A DNA stretch of 39,364 nt from a virus (IMGVR_UViG_3300025325_000070:1-39364); one strand, 5' to 3'. Numbered from the stretch's first letter, positions 20,808 through 27,895 are shown. Notes: generated by a model from the letters alone, not told the origin. Program-made: numbers and translations.

Positions 20808-21251
20808 ATGAATACGACTACGAGTTTGGTGACATTCAGCCCTTCAACACCGATGGATTCCAGGATGTTGGTTGCGCGCTCGAACCCAACGACGGGCCGG
20901 GTTGTGACGGCCTTCGCGTCTCGGCATGAGATGCGGCGAGCGTTTGGGCTGACGAACGCGGAAGCGAAGCGCCGCTGGCGCGAGATGGCGACTGAATTTG
21001 GCCAGGCGGCCAACATGCTCTACACGGGGTTGACGAGCAACGGGCATCGGTGTTTGCGGGTTGCGCGCTCCCAGAGCGGGAGCTACACCTTCACTGTTCG
21101 GCCGCTGCCTTCGGAGGCACCCGTATCGGAGCCTCGGGCGAGACGGGCGGGTGTGGCGGTGGCGGTGGAAGCGGAGCGGGAGCGGATCGTGCTGGCGCTG
21201 GTCAACGGCGGGATGGAGCGGGAGAATGCGGTGAAGCTCGTGGCGCACTGA
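20808..21251 (+). CDS. Hypothetical phage protein
   Basis: A 147-residue protein from ATG 20808, with AAAGGA eight bases upstream deciding this start over ATG 20793. MNTTTSLVTFSPSTPMDSRM, TAFASRHEMRRAFGLTNAEA and KRRWREMATEFGQAANMLYT suggest a helical DNA-associated domain, followed by a basic region and a helical end (ERERIVLALVNGGMERENAVKLVAH). Unknown family. A structured hairpin lies in its leader. Confidence 0.5.
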   Translation: MNTTTSLVTFSPSTPMDSRMLVARSNPTTGRVVTAFASRHEMRRAFGLTNAEAKRRWREMATEFGQAANMLYTGLTSNGHRCLRVARSQSGSYTFTVRPLPSEAPVSEPRARRAGVAVAVEAERERIVLALVNGGMERENAVKLVAH

Positions 21252-21256
21252 TATTG

Positions 21257-21278
21257 TCCGGCGCCTTTTGGCGCCGGA
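21257..21278. repeat. Perfect GC hairpin between genes
   Basis: TCCGGCGCC, loop TTTT, GGCGCCGGA: a 9-bp perfect stem between two rightward genes, followed by CGGCAAAAAATG. There is no T-run, so it is not a standard intrinsic terminator; it may be a processing or translation-control element. Confidence 0.5.
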
Positions 21279-21287
21279 CGGCAAAAA

Positions 21288-21563
21288 ATGAAAACGACAC
21301 AACCTATTTACGGTATTCAGGATTTCGCCAGCGACCGGGAACTCTGCGAAGACGGCGAGTTCTCGAATCGCGACGGCAACACCCAGCAATCATGGGCCAC
21401 AACCAATCGGGCATGCGCCGAGGCGATACTCCGTCAGGTCCGGCGGCAGCATCCTGGCGAGTGGCGGATCGTCGAAATAGGCACAGTGGCGGACTGGCCA
21501 GGTTTCCGGGATTGCCGTGATGTCGGACTCGATCCGGCTGCCCGTGTGATCGGGGTCATGTGA
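21288..21563 (+). CDS. Hypothetical protein next to half attC
   Basis: A 91-residue protein, MKTTQPIYGIQDFASDRELC, SWATTNRACAEAILRQVRRQ, HPGEWRIVEIGTVADWPGFR. An alpha/beta pattern with an (ACAEAILRQVRRQHPGEWRIVEI) helix-strand unit. It starts right after a hairpin and its stop touches the right half of an attC. Unknown function. Confidence 0.5.
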   Translation: MKTTQPIYGIQDFASDRELCEDGEFSNRDGNTQQSWATTNRACAEAILRQVRRQHPGEWRIVEIGTVADWPGFRDCRDVGLDPAARVIGVM

Positions 21564-21598
21564 CGGCTCTCTCCCGTCGCTGGGGCGCCTGGTTCGGC
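21562..21598 (+). other. Right half of an attC site
   Basis: GTGACGGCTCTCTCCCGTCG, CTGGGGCGCCTG and right box GTTCGGC (21592-21598). It matches the right arm of the complete site at 27793-27895 (GTGACGGCTCTCTCCCGTTC), but no left arm precedes it. Left border of the third cassette cluster. Confidence 0.55.
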
Positions 21599-21617
21599 GG
21601 GGGAAAGAAAAACGCAA

Positions 21618-21788
21618 ATGACATATAACCTGGAATACCCGAACAGCACTGCCAAAATCGAAGCCTCCTGTGACGAGGACGCGATTGCGTACGTCAAGCA
21701 GACCAATGACCCCGATGGGTTGCCAAATCCGCAACCCGTCACAATCCGCACAGAGGACGGCCGCCTTGTGGTCCGCGTGCTGCATTGA
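21618..21788 (+). CDS. Short cassette protein (56 residues)
   Basis: MTYNLEYPNSTAKIEASCDE, DAIAYVKQTNDPDGLPNPQP, VTIRTEDGRLVVRVLH. A complete small frame between a half attC and attC site 13, preceded by GGGGGAAAGAAAAACGCAA, a leader type also seen before the gene at 28573. The regular beta pattern supports coding. Function unknown. Confidence 0.55.
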   Translation: MTYNLEYPNSTAKIEASCDEDAIAYVKQTNDPDGLPNPQPVTIRTEDGRLVVRVLH

Positions 21789-21789
21789 C

Positions 21790-21915
21790 GCCGAACGATG
21801 AAGCTCACCGACAGCCGACCGGCGGCGAGCGGTGAGCGCAAACAAAACAACCAATGAACCAAAGACCGTGAATCGCAGAGCGGGTCGGCTGTTCGGTGCA
21901 GCGACCTGGTTCGGC
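21790..21915 (+). other. Integron-type attC site 13
   Basis: Left box GCCGAAC (21790-21796); left arm AAGCTCACCGACAGCCGACC; right arm GGGTCGGCTGTTCGGTGCAG; right box GTTCGGC (21909-21915). GACAGCCGACC pairs with GGTCGGCTGTTC with one bulge. Confidence 0.85.
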
Positions 21916-21934
21916 GTCCCGGAAGAAAGTCAAC

Positions 21935-22240
21935 ATGACCAGAACAAACTCATGCGTGTGGTGCGGTGGACGGCTGAGGCTGTCGGAATATGCAGCCTGT
22001 GGGCCGGGATGTTTGTGGTGCGCCGCAAATTTCAAGGACGGCATAAATGGAGAGGTCGCCCGGTCAAACTTTAGGGAAATCCTGTTGATCGCTGGACACG
22101 AGCAGGAAAATCGCGCCGTGCTCGCAAAGCTTGAGGCTGAGGAGGACATCGGTGAGATGGAGAGGCTGTTCGGCACTCGACGGGTGAAGCCTGATATGAC
22201 GCTCGAACGACCAAGCTCAGCGACGGGGACATGCCGCTGA
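21935..22240 (+). CDS. Cassette protein with zinc-finger-like N-terminus
   Basis: A 101-residue protein from ATG 21935: MTRTNSCVWCGGRLRLSEYA, ACGPGCLWCAANFKDG. Cys at 7, 10, 22, 26 and 29 form a compact metal-binding site (CxxC...CxxxCxxC). The second half is helical (NFREILLIAGHEQENRAVLAKLEAEEDIGEMERLF). Possibly a nucleic-acid-binding protein. The end reads into attC site 14. Confidence 0.55.
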   Translation: MTRTNSCVWCGGRLRLSEYAACGPGCLWCAANFKDGINGEVARSNFREILLIAGHEQENRAVLAKLEAEEDIGEMERLFGTRRVKPDMTLERPSSATGTCR

Positions 22241-22275
22241 ACGGCATGTCCCCGTCGCTGGGGCGCCTGTTCGGC
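22202..22275 (+). other. Integron-type attC site 14 (shortest complete site)
   Basis: Left box CTCGAAC (22202-22208), right box GTTCGGC (22269-22275). The arms form a perfect 16-bp stem: CGACGGGGACATGCCG, loop CTGAA, CGGCATGTCCCCGTCG. 74 bp in all. Confidence 0.85.
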
Positions 22276-22294
22276 GTCCGGCAGAAAGGGAAAT

Positions 22295-22492
22295 ATGGCA
22301 ACACTCATAAACAATGACCGTTACAGTCTGATAGTGGGAAACGATGTGGACTCGTCCTACTCGTCCGAATCCGCCGCCAATCGCGCAGCCGCAAAAGAGC
22401 GGAAGAAGGGCCGGCGTGCCGTAGTCGTGCCGCCCGGCGAGGCGTTCGATGGTAGCGGATGGTCCGACGTAAATGGTGTCGAGCGAGCATGA
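22295..22492 (+). CDS. Short cassette protein
   Basis: A 65-residue protein from ATG 22295, with AGAAAGGGA seven bases upstream. MATLINNDRYSLIVGNDVDS, SYSSESAANRAAAKERKKGR and RAVVVPPGEAFDGSGW. A small beta-rich fold with a basic helix. It is the last cassette before a phage-like ATPase block. Unknown function. Confidence 0.55.
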   Translation: MATLINNDRYSLIVGNDVDSSYSSESAANRAAAKERKKGRRAVVVPPGEAFDGSGWSDVNGVERA

Positions 22493-22493
22493 C

Positions 22494-22512
22494 GCCGCTC
22501 GACCAAGCGACC
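22494..22512 (+). other. Left half of an attC-like site
   Basis: GCCGCTCGACCAAGCGACC resembles the left arm GCCGAACGACCAAGCTCAGC of the complete sites, with AA changed to CT in the box. No right arm follows before the ATPase gene at 22606. Confidence 0.4.
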
Positions 22513-22605
22513 AAAACCCAAAAAACGGGCCAACGCGAACGGCCCACGAAAAACAAAACGCATGAAGACAACAACAACAACTCCTAGCCGGAAGGCGGTG
22601 ACCTC

Positions 22606-23595
22606 GTGAGACCCGCCGCCCTGGCCGGCGTCCTGGCGGACGCCATCTCCCACCAGGAGCAAATCCTGGTGGTCGGTCAGCCGGGAATCGGCAAGACCGC
22701 CATCATCCGGTCGGTCTGCACCGACATCGGTGCAGACCTGATCGTCAGCCACCCTGCGGTGGCTGACCCGACGGATTTCAAGGGGTTCCCGGCGCGCGAC
22801 GGGGACCACGCGACCTTCCTCCCGTTCGGGGATACCTGGTACGCCATCACATCCACGCGCCCGACGGTCTGGTTCGTGGACGATCTCGGGCAGGCATCCG
22901 AGAGCGTTCAGAAGGGGCTCATGCAGCTCCTGTTGGGCCGGCGGATCAATGGGCACGTGCTCCCCGAGCAAGTGACGTTTGTTGGCGCGACGAACGACGC
23001 CCGGCAACAGGCGGGTGTGACCGGCCTGATCGAGCCGGTCAAATCGCGCTGGGACAGCATCGTCCGGCTGGAGACCCACATCGACGATTGGTCCGAGTGG
23101 GCCCTGGGCCCCGGCAACATGCCGGCGGTCCTGGTCGCCTTCCTCCGGGATCGCCCGGAACTGCTCAGCGCGTTCACCCCGACTCGGGATCTCACCAATT
23201 CCCCCTGCCCGCGGACGTGGGCGTCGGTCGGGCGGCGCCTGGCGCGAGGGGTCCGCGACTTCGAGCTGATCGCCGGGGCCGTGGGCCAGGGCGCGGCGAC
23301 GGAGTTGATCGGCTACCTCGAGTTGGCCGACTCCGCGCCGTCAATCGACGCGGCCCTGCTCGATCCGGACGGCACCGCCGTCCCGGAGAAACCGTCGCTC
23401 CGCTACCTCATGGCCACCGGGCTCGGTGCCCGGATGGACGCGCAGAGCATTGACTCTGCGCTCCGCTATCTGGGGCGGATGCCCCAGCCGTTCCGCGTGC
23501 TCGCCGTGCGCGACGCGCTGCGGCGCGACAAATCCATCGCCCGCAGCGCGGGCTTCATCCGTTGGGCCAGCGCCGAGGGAAAGGAGATCCTGTGA
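22606..23595 (+). CDS. MoxR-like AAA+ ATPase
   Basis: A 329-residue AAA+ protein starting with GTG. Walker A GQPGIGKT (24-31), then GFPARDGDHATFLPFGDTWY, Walker B VWFVDDL (Asp92, Asp93) and the sensor VTFVGATND. This subgroup typically pairs with a VWA-domain protein, here encoded at 23918-25177 with one small gene between; the pair probably works as a metal- or protein-remodelling chaperone. Codon use is more uniformly GC-rich than in the surrounding cassettes. A phage-borne pair of this kind is known but its role is unclear. Confidence 0.8.
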   Translation: MRPAALAGVLADAISHQEQILVVGQPGIGKTAIIRSVCTDIGADLIVSHPAVADPTDFKGFPARDGDHATFLPFGDTWYAITSTRPTVWFVDDLGQASESVQKGLMQLLLGRRINGHVLPEQVTFVGATNDARQQAGVTGLIEPVKSRWDSIVRLETHIDDWSEWALGPGNMPAVLVAFLRDRPELLSAFTPTRDLTNSPCPRTWASVGRRLARGVRDFELIAGAVGQGAATELIGYLELADSAPSIDAALLDPDGTAVPEKPSLRYLMATGLGARMDAQSIDSALRYLGRMPQPFRVLAVRDALRRDKSIARSAGFIRWASAEGKEIL

Positions 23596-23921
23596 GCACC
23601 CCCGCTATTTTCCCGCCGATGGCGGACATGGAGCTGCTCCGGCTGGCGGAGCAGTACCACCAGGCTGTGCGGAGCTGCTACATCTCCGCGCACGCGGAGT
23701 GGGCCGTCGGGGCTGACCACGCCATTGATCAGATGGAGTGGGTGAAAAACCGCAAGGGACAATGGAACGGGTATCCGCCGCGGCGCTGGTCCGACCCGGC
23801 CGTCCGGCAGACGGCCGCCGGCTGTGTGGTGATCCACACCAGCCGAAATTCCGAGATAGTTCTCTCGGAACGCGACCAGGCGAAGCTGGTCGCGGCAGCG
23901 CTCACGGAGGTGGCCGCATGA
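23592..23921 (+). CDS. Small protein between ATPase and VWA genes
   Basis: A 109-residue protein starting with GTG that overlaps the ATPase stop, and ending over the next ATG. MSTPAIFPPMADMELLRLAE, QYHQAVRSCYISAHAEWAVG and a late segment SEIVLSERDQAKLVAAALTE. Tight overlap on both sides shows it belongs to the chaperone operon. Unknown function; perhaps an adaptor or substrate. Confidence 0.6.
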   Translation: MSTPAIFPPMADMELLRLAEQYHQAVRSCYISAHAEWAVGADHAIDQMEWVKNRKGQWNGYPPRRWSDPAVRQTAAGCVVIHTSRNSEIVLSERDQAKLVAAALTEVAA

Positions 23922-25177
23922 ATGCACCCCTCCTCAAGCCGACCCCGGCCACCAGTCAGGTGGTTCGGATCGAGCGCCAGCTCAGCCGGCTGGTCCGGTT
24001 CGAGCCGTTTTTCGCCTGCCTGGCACTCCGGCTCACAGTGTCGGAGTCACCCGCCGTGGAGACATTCTCCTCGGATGGGGTTGACCTGCGGGTCAACCCG
24101 GAGTATTGCGCGTCGCTGAGCGACGCACAGATCACATCCGTGCTCTGTGAGCAGGTCCTCCACATGGGACTCGGGCACATCTGGCGCGCCCCGGCCGCCG
24201 CGGATTGGCGGGTCTGGAACCGGGCCTGTGACCAGGAGGCGCGCGCGATCCTCGAGGAGGCCGGCGCCGAGACGTTTCCCGCCGCGCCCGGCGCGGAGCC
24301 GGTTGAGGCCCGGTTTAAGGGCCTCGCGGTCGAGGCCATTTACCGCACGCTCCTGGCCGAGGTGCCGCCGCCGGCTGAAGACAGCGGCGACGGCGACGGT
24401 GAGAGCGGGGAGGCCGGCGCGGGGGCCGGTAATCAGTCGGCTCAGTCGGCTCAGGCCGATCCGGTCGCGGGCGATCAGCCCGGCGATGGCCAGCCCTCCC
24501 CGGGTGAGATGGAGCAGCCCAGCCAGGACGGCCAGGCCGAGGCGGAGCAGCTCCGGCAGGAGTGGGCGCAGGCCGCCCAGCAGGCGGCCGAACTGGCCAA
24601 GGGCCGCGGGCATGTGCCAGCCAGCCTGGTGCGGTTGGTCCGCGAGTTGACCCGGCCCAGGGTGGACTGGCGCGCGGTGCTCCGGGATTTCCTCCGGGAG
24701 CGCGCCCAGGACGATTGGTCCTGGTGCCGGCCGAACACGCGCTACGCGGACGCGGAATTCATTCTGCCCGCGCTCCATTCGGAGCGGGCGGGGCGGATCG
24801 TGTTCGCCGTGGACACGTCCGGCAGCATCGGCGAGCACTTGTTGGCCGCGTTCCGCGCGGAGCAGCAGTGGTGCCTGGACGAGCTCCAGCCCGAGGCACT
24901 CGTGGACATCTGCTGCGACGCGGTCGTGCAGCAGGTGCGCGAGTACTGCCCGGGCGACGCGATTGAGCGGCAGGCGACGGGCGGCGGCGGAACGGATTTC
25001 AGGCCGGTGTTCGGGTTGTTGGCGGAGAAGGCGGTGCCGCCGGTCTGTCTGGTGTACCTGACGGATTTGGACGGGGAGTTCCCGGCTGAGGAGCCGGGTT
25101 ACCCGGTGCTCTGGGTGACCACTAGCGACCGCCGGGCGCCGTTCGGGCGCACGGTCAAAATCGAGGAGGCCGCATGA
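23918..25177 (+). CDS. VWA-like / DUF2201 metallopeptidase-type protein
   Basis: A 419-residue protein. The N-terminal part has VLHMGLGHIWR and WNRACDQEARAILEEAG, resembling the putative metallopeptidase domain of DUF2201, in which a His-rich motif follows a helix. A long acidic/Gln-rich linker (about 150-220) follows. The C-terminal VWA-like domain has RIVFAVDTSGSIGEH (Asp299-x-Ser-x-Ser MIDAS), GGGGTDFRPVF and LVYLTDLDGEFP. Partner of the MoxR-like ATPase. The HMGLGH variant lacks a standard HExxH, so catalysis is uncertain. Confidence 0.75.
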   Translation: MNAPLLKPTPATSQVVRIERQLSRLVRFEPFFACLALRLTVSESPAVETFSSDGVDLRVNPEYCASLSDAQITSVLCEQVLHMGLGHIWRAPAAADWRVWNRACDQEARAILEEAGAETFPAAPGAEPVEARFKGLAVEAIYRTLLAEVPPPAEDSGDGDGESGEAGAGAGNQSAQSAQADPVAGDQPGDGQPSPGEMEQPSQDGQAEAEQLRQEWAQAAQQAAELAKGRGHVPASLVRLVRELTRPRVDWRAVLRDFLRERAQDDWSWCRPNTRYADAEFILPALHSERAGRIVFAVDTSGSIGEHLLAAFRAEQQWCLDELQPEALVDICCDAVVQQVREYCPGDAIERQATGGGGTDFRPVFGLLAEKAVPPVCLVYLTDLDGEFPAEEPGYPVLWVTTSDRRAPFGRTVKIEEAA

Positions 25178-25680
25178 GCGTCAAGGTCGCATCGACACGA
25201 GCGCCGTCGGGCCGGCTGTTGCACGTCACGTTCTGGGCCGGGCCAGGCCGGGCGAATCGCTGGCAGAGCCGGGCCAGTACGCTGGCCCAAAAACTGCCCG
25301 AATTGACGGCCTGGCTGGCGCAACACGTGCCGGACCCGACCGAGTTCCTGGCGCGCCGGCTGCCCGAACTGGGGCCGCTGCTGGCGGATGCCCTTTTCGC
25401 GCCGCCCCCCGAGCATCGCTGGGTTTATGGGCGCATCGCTGTGGTGCGCGCGGAGAACGGGCGGTTCACGTGCGCGCTCGACATTCACGGGGGCACCCGC
25501 ACCCTGCCTGGCTCCTGGCCTACACCCGAGACAGCCGCGGCGCACTGCCGCCGGGCGGGCGCCGAGCGGGTCGTGTTCCTGGGCCCCGGCGAAAATGCCG
25601 GCGATTGCAGCCGGGGCCAGCCAGACGGCTGGCGCAGTGACAAGTTTTCCGCGCTCGTCGGAGCGCGGCCCCTTTCCTGA
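25174..25680 (+). CDS. Hypothetical protein in ATPase operon
   Basis: A 168-residue protein overlapping the VWA gene's stop (ATGA). MSVKVASTRAPSGRLLHVTF, helices TLAQKLPELTAWLAQHVPDP and a strand-rich middle (RWVYGRIAVVRAENGRFTCALDIHGGTR). Codon use matches the ATPase block. No family recognised; operon position suggests an accessory of the same complex. Confidence 0.55.
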   Translation: MSVKVASTRAPSGRLLHVTFWAGPGRANRWQSRASTLAQKLPELTAWLAQHVPDPTEFLARRLPELGPLLADALFAPPPEHRWVYGRIAVVRAENGRFTCALDIHGGTRTLPGSWPTPETAAAHCRRAGAERVVFLGPGENAGDCSRGQPDGWRSDKFSALVGARPLS

Positions 25681-25780
25681 CTCATTTTTCCGACGGGGCC
25701 GCCGCAATGTGCGGCGGTCCAACGGAGCAATGAAGCTGCCCCGGACGCGACCCGGAAAGTCGCAAGAGAAACATAAAGGT

Positions 25781-26074
25781 ATGTGCAAAGAAGAACGGTT
25801 GATGGAAGAGATCGAGCTGAGCGCCGAGCAACGGGATTTTGCCGTGGCGGCCCACAACCTGGCCGCGAAAATCCGGGACGCAAGCGCCCGGCACGGTTAC
25901 GACCTGGCCGGCGCCTGCAGCCTGGTGGCTGACGGGAACTTGACGGTCCATGTCCATCAGCCCGAGGATCCCTCGGGCGTGATGGGGTTTGTGGGGTTGC
26001 CGGTCGAGGTGGGCCTGTTCCTCACGGCCAATGCCTGCGGCGGGTTGTTCCCGCAGGCGCCGGCGGTAAAATGA
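25781..26074 (+). CDS. Hypothetical protein
   Basis: A 97-residue protein from ATG 25781 (AAAGG five bases upstream; ATG 25802 is an alternative). MCKEERLMEEIELSAEQRDF, AVAAHNLAAKIRDASARHGY and GLPVEVGLFLTANACGGLFP. Helical first half and a glycine-rich end. Its stop overlaps the next start. Unknown. Confidence 0.5.
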   Translation: MCKEERLMEEIELSAEQRDFAVAAHNLAAKIRDASARHGYDLAGACSLVADGNLTVHVHQPEDPSGVMGFVGLPVEVGLFLTANACGGLFPQAPAVK

Positions 26075-26409
26075 CAAACATGACCTGGAAACAAGCTCGC
26101 ATTCGGGCCGCGCAGATCTGCGCGCAACTCGACCTGCCCCACCAATTGCCCGGGGTGCGGGTGCGGGTGCGGGTGGCCGCTTACGACGACGAGGACACGC
26201 TCCGCTTCCTCAAGTCCGAGGAGCCGGACTTGAGCTTGCGCGAGCAGGAGCTGATCAATCAGGCGTTTGCCCGCGAGTTGCGCAAGCGCGGGGCGCGAGT
26301 GGAGTTCGTGCTGGTGTCCATTGCGGATTATTTCGCCTGGTTGGGCCGGGAAAACCTGGAGAACACGCCCGCCGCACGGGCTCAGTTCATCAGGTCGAGG
26401 ACTGACTAA
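26071..26409 (+). CDS. Hypothetical protein, end of phage block
   Basis: A 112-residue protein, MTNMTWKQARIRAAQICAQL, GVRVRVRVAAYDDEDTLRFL, LREQELINQAFARELRKRGA, VEFVLVSIADYFAWLGRENL. An alpha/beta layout. Coupled to the previous gene by ATGA. It is the last gene before the fourth cassette cluster. No function assigned. Confidence 0.5.
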   Translation: MTNMTWKQARIRAAQICAQLDLPHQLPGVRVRVRVAAYDDEDTLRFLKSEEPDLSLREQELINQAFARELRKRGARVEFVLVSIADYFAWLGRENLENTPAARAQFIRSRTD

Positions 26410-26423
26410 CCCAAAGACAAAAT

Positions 26424-26441
26424 GTGCGGCCTTGAACCGAT
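26424..26441 (+). repeat. 18-bp direct repeat, copy 1
   Basis: GTGCGGCCTTGAACCGAT occurs here and again exactly at 27585-27602. Both copies lie just before a short cassette gene, near CTAAC boxes, so they may be the remains of attC right arms of another subtype. Confidence 0.5.
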
Positions 26442-26489
26442 ACCAGCCGGCCAAGCGTGTCTCTACGCGGTGGACTGAGGCAGCTAACC

Positions 26490-26684
26490 ATGAAAACCAA
26501 AATGCGAAACCACTGGCAGATCACCTATCGCGGTCAACTCGTTCACGAGACGACGCAACCGCAGCGGTTCCTCAACTCGGCAGCAGCGCGCGACATCGAG
26601 CGCAAGCTCGGTCGAAACTACACCTTCGTGTTGCGCTGCACGCGCGGCCCGAAAACCGGCGAAAGCTATGACTACGGACTGTGA
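26490..26684 (+). CDS. Short cassette protein
   Basis: A 64-residue protein from ATG 26490: MKTKMRNHWQITYRGQLVHE, TTQPQRFLNSAAARDIERKL and YTFVLRCTRGPKTGESYDYG. Its regular beta-alpha-beta pattern supports coding. It ends directly at attC site 15. Unknown function. Confidence 0.5.
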   Translation: MKTKMRNHWQITYRGQLVHETTQPQRFLNSAAARDIERKLGRNYTFVLRCTRGPKTGESYDYGL

Positions 26685-26685
26685 C

Positions 26686-26772
26686 GCCGAACGACCCAGC
26701 TCAGCCATCCCAGACTCCCGAATTGTCCGACCGCCCAGCGGGACAGTCATTGGCTGGAGCGCCTGGTTCGGC
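26686..26772 (+). other. Integron-type attC site 15
   Basis: Left box GCCGAAC (26686-26692); left arm CCAGCTCAGCCATCCCAGAC; right arm GACAGTCATTGGCTGGAGCG; right box GTTCGGC (26766-26772). AGCCA, GACT and CCCG pair with bulges. Confidence 0.75.
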
Positions 26773-27082
26773 GTTACGTCTCTGGCGTGTAACCGTCGAG
26801 TATGAGTTGATGATAGTTGCCGATAACCAACGACTGGCGGAAGAAGAAGCGGAACGCTGTGCCGGAACAGATGGCAGCGGCCCGTCCGCAGTTTGCGCGC
26901 ATGAAGTGCAAAAGCTCGATCAAATAGCGGTGGACTGGGAAGACAGCATCCCGTTCGGTGGCGACCGTAAAGACGAACGAACATGCCGGGAGCGAGTGAC
27001 GCCGAACGACAGAACTCAGCGGCGGCGGGCCACTGAGCAACCCCATCAACCTGAAGCGGCCCCCCGCCGTCCGCTCCAGTGA
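26723..27082 (+). CDS. Cassette protein with start in or across attC (start uncertain)
   Basis: The cassette-encoded part reads RLWRVTVEYELMIVADNQRL, AEEEAERCAGTDGSGPSAVC, AHEVQKLDQIAVDWEDSIPF. The beta-alpha-beta pattern is convincing, but the cassette has no ATG before VTVEYEL; the frame is open across the whole attC 15, where TTG at 26723 is the nearest start in its loop. ATG 26810 would remove the first strand. The C-terminal 28 residues are attC site 16 translated. A clear case of an attC-borne start or of loss of the native start. Confidence 0.45.
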   Translation: MSDRPAGQSLAGAPGSALRLWRVTVEYELMIVADNQRLAEEEAERCAGTDGSGPSAVCAHEVQKLDQIAVDWEDSIPFGGDRKDERTCRERVTPNDRTQRRRATEQPHQPEAAPRRPLQ

Positions 27083-27093
27083 CCTTGTTCGGC
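27001..27093 (+). other. Integron-type attC site 16
   Basis: Left box GCCGAAC (27001-27007), right box GTTCGGC (27087-27093). Almost identical to site 9 (17861-17952), including the loop CACTGAGCAACCCCATCAAC. GCGGCGGCGGG pairs with CCCGCCGTCCGC. Confidence 0.85.
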
Positions 27094-27207
27094 GGGGAAG
27101 TCCGCTACTACAAGACGGCGACCATCTACACGCCCGCCGTGAAACGTGGCGGTGTCCGCCGCTGGTTTGAAGTCCGCGCTGACGGCGAATACGCCATCAA
27201 AGCATGA
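27079..27207 (+). CDS. Very short cassette protein, GTG start in attC right arm
   Basis: A 42-residue frame, MTLFGGEVRYYKTATIYTPA, VKRGGVRRWFEVRADGEYAI, KA. The GTG at 27079 is in the attC 16 right arm, and the amino acids MTLFGG are the right box. The rest is a clean beta-strand pattern. Its stop overlaps the next ATG. Small, but the amino acid pattern is good. Confidence 0.45.
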   Translation: MTLFGGEVRYYKTATIYTPAVKRGGVRRWFEVRADGEYAIKA

Positions 27208-27572
27208 ACCCGGAAGCACGAAAGTATCTGGCGGACATCGGGCGCAAGGGCGGTCAGAAGTCCCGCCGCAAGCTCACGAAAGCCCAAGCGCGGGCAATGG
27301 TGCGCGCCCGAACAGCCAAGCGCGCCGCTCTGCGCCAGAACGACCCAAGCTCAGCGACGGTAGTCCGTGGCGTCTTGTTATGCGTCCACGTGTTCGCCTG
27401 CCCAACCTGCGGCTCGCGGGCCTGGCACTCTGACTGGGGCGCGATACTCTGGGCGCAGTGTGAGTCCTGCGAAACAAGGTGGAAGCACACCCGTCGCGCC
27501 GATGAAGCTACGGCAGTAATCACGCGCCAAGAAATCGGCCTGAATGAATCTCTAACCGGCGCGATGCTATGA
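27204..27572 (+). CDS. Two cassette frames joined in frame across an attC
   Basis: A 122-residue open frame. Residues 1-44 (MNPEARKYLADIGRKGGQKS, RRKLTKAQARAMVRARTAKR) form a basic helical protein of a kind common on mobile elements. Residues 45-60 are encoded by a short attC (27335-27383). The rest (FACPTCGSRAWHSDWGAILW, AQCESCETRWKHTRRADEAT) is a zinc-ribbon domain with CxxC pairs. The second part may also be translated alone from GTG 27391. It is either a natural fusion or two separate proteins. Confidence 0.5.
   Translation: MNPEARKYLADIGRKGGQKSRRKLTKAQARAMVRARTAKRAALRQNDPSSATVVRGVLLCVHVFACPTCGSRAWHSDWGAILWAQCESCETRWKHTRRADEATAVITRQEIGLNESLTGAML
27335..27383 (+). other. Minimal attC-like site 17
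   Basis: Left box CCAGAAC (27335-27341), CCAAGCTCAGCGACGG, loop TAGT, CCGTGGCGTCTT, right box GTTATGC (27377-27383). Only 49 bp; the stem is 6-7 bp. It lies within a longer open frame. Confidence 0.6.
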
Positions 27573-27584
27573 CGGTGGAGCCGA

Positions 27585-27602
27585 GTGCGGCCTTGAACCG
27601 AT
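27585..27602 (+). repeat. 18-bp direct repeat, copy 2
   Basis: Exact copy of GTGCGGCCTTGAACCGAT at 26424-26441, followed by GCGCTAACGAC, which looks like the left box of an attC. Confidence 0.5.
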
Positions 27603-27621
27603 GCGCTAACGACAGAGTGAT

Positions 27622-27834
27622 ATGAACAACAAGCAATACCTCGGTGACAGTGTGCATGTGGACTTCGACGGCTTCGGCCTCGTGCTCACGACTGAAAACG
27701 GCTACCCTGACGACCCGCGCAACCGGATCGTGCTCGAAGCTGAAGTGTATGAGTCGCTGGCAAAATATGTCGAGCGACTCAAGGCAAATGGCGCCGAACG
27801 ACAGAGATCAACGACGGGAAAGAGCCGCCGTTGA
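27622..27834 (+). CDS. Short conserved-looking cassette protein
   Basis: A 70-residue protein, MNNKQYLGDSVHVDFDGFGL, VLTTENGYPDDPRNRIVLEA, EVYESLAKYVERLK. The pattern YLGDSVxVDFDGFGLVLTTENG is one I recognise from small phage and mobile-element proteins of unknown function. The last residues (GAERQRSTTG) come from attC site 18. A complete cassette. Confidence 0.65.
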   Translation: MNNKQYLGDSVHVDFDGFGLVLTTENGYPDDPRNRIVLEAEVYESLAKYVERLKANGAERQRSTTGKSRR

Positions 27835-27895
27835 GACAACCCAAAACCCAAACCCGTGACGGCTCTCTCCCGTTCGCTGGAGCGCCGAACTAGGC
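27793..27895 (+). other. Integron-type attC site 18
   Basis: Left box GCCGAAC (27793-27799); left arm GATCAACGACGGGAAAGAGC; right arm GGCTCTCTCCCGTTCGCTGG; right box ACTAGGC (27889-27895, first base off). ACGGGAAAGAGCC pairs with GGCTCTCTCCCGT with one mismatch. Confidence 0.8.

Noticed and set aside
21257-21278. Intrinsic terminator
   Set aside because: The stem is perfect, but neither strand has a T-run after it.
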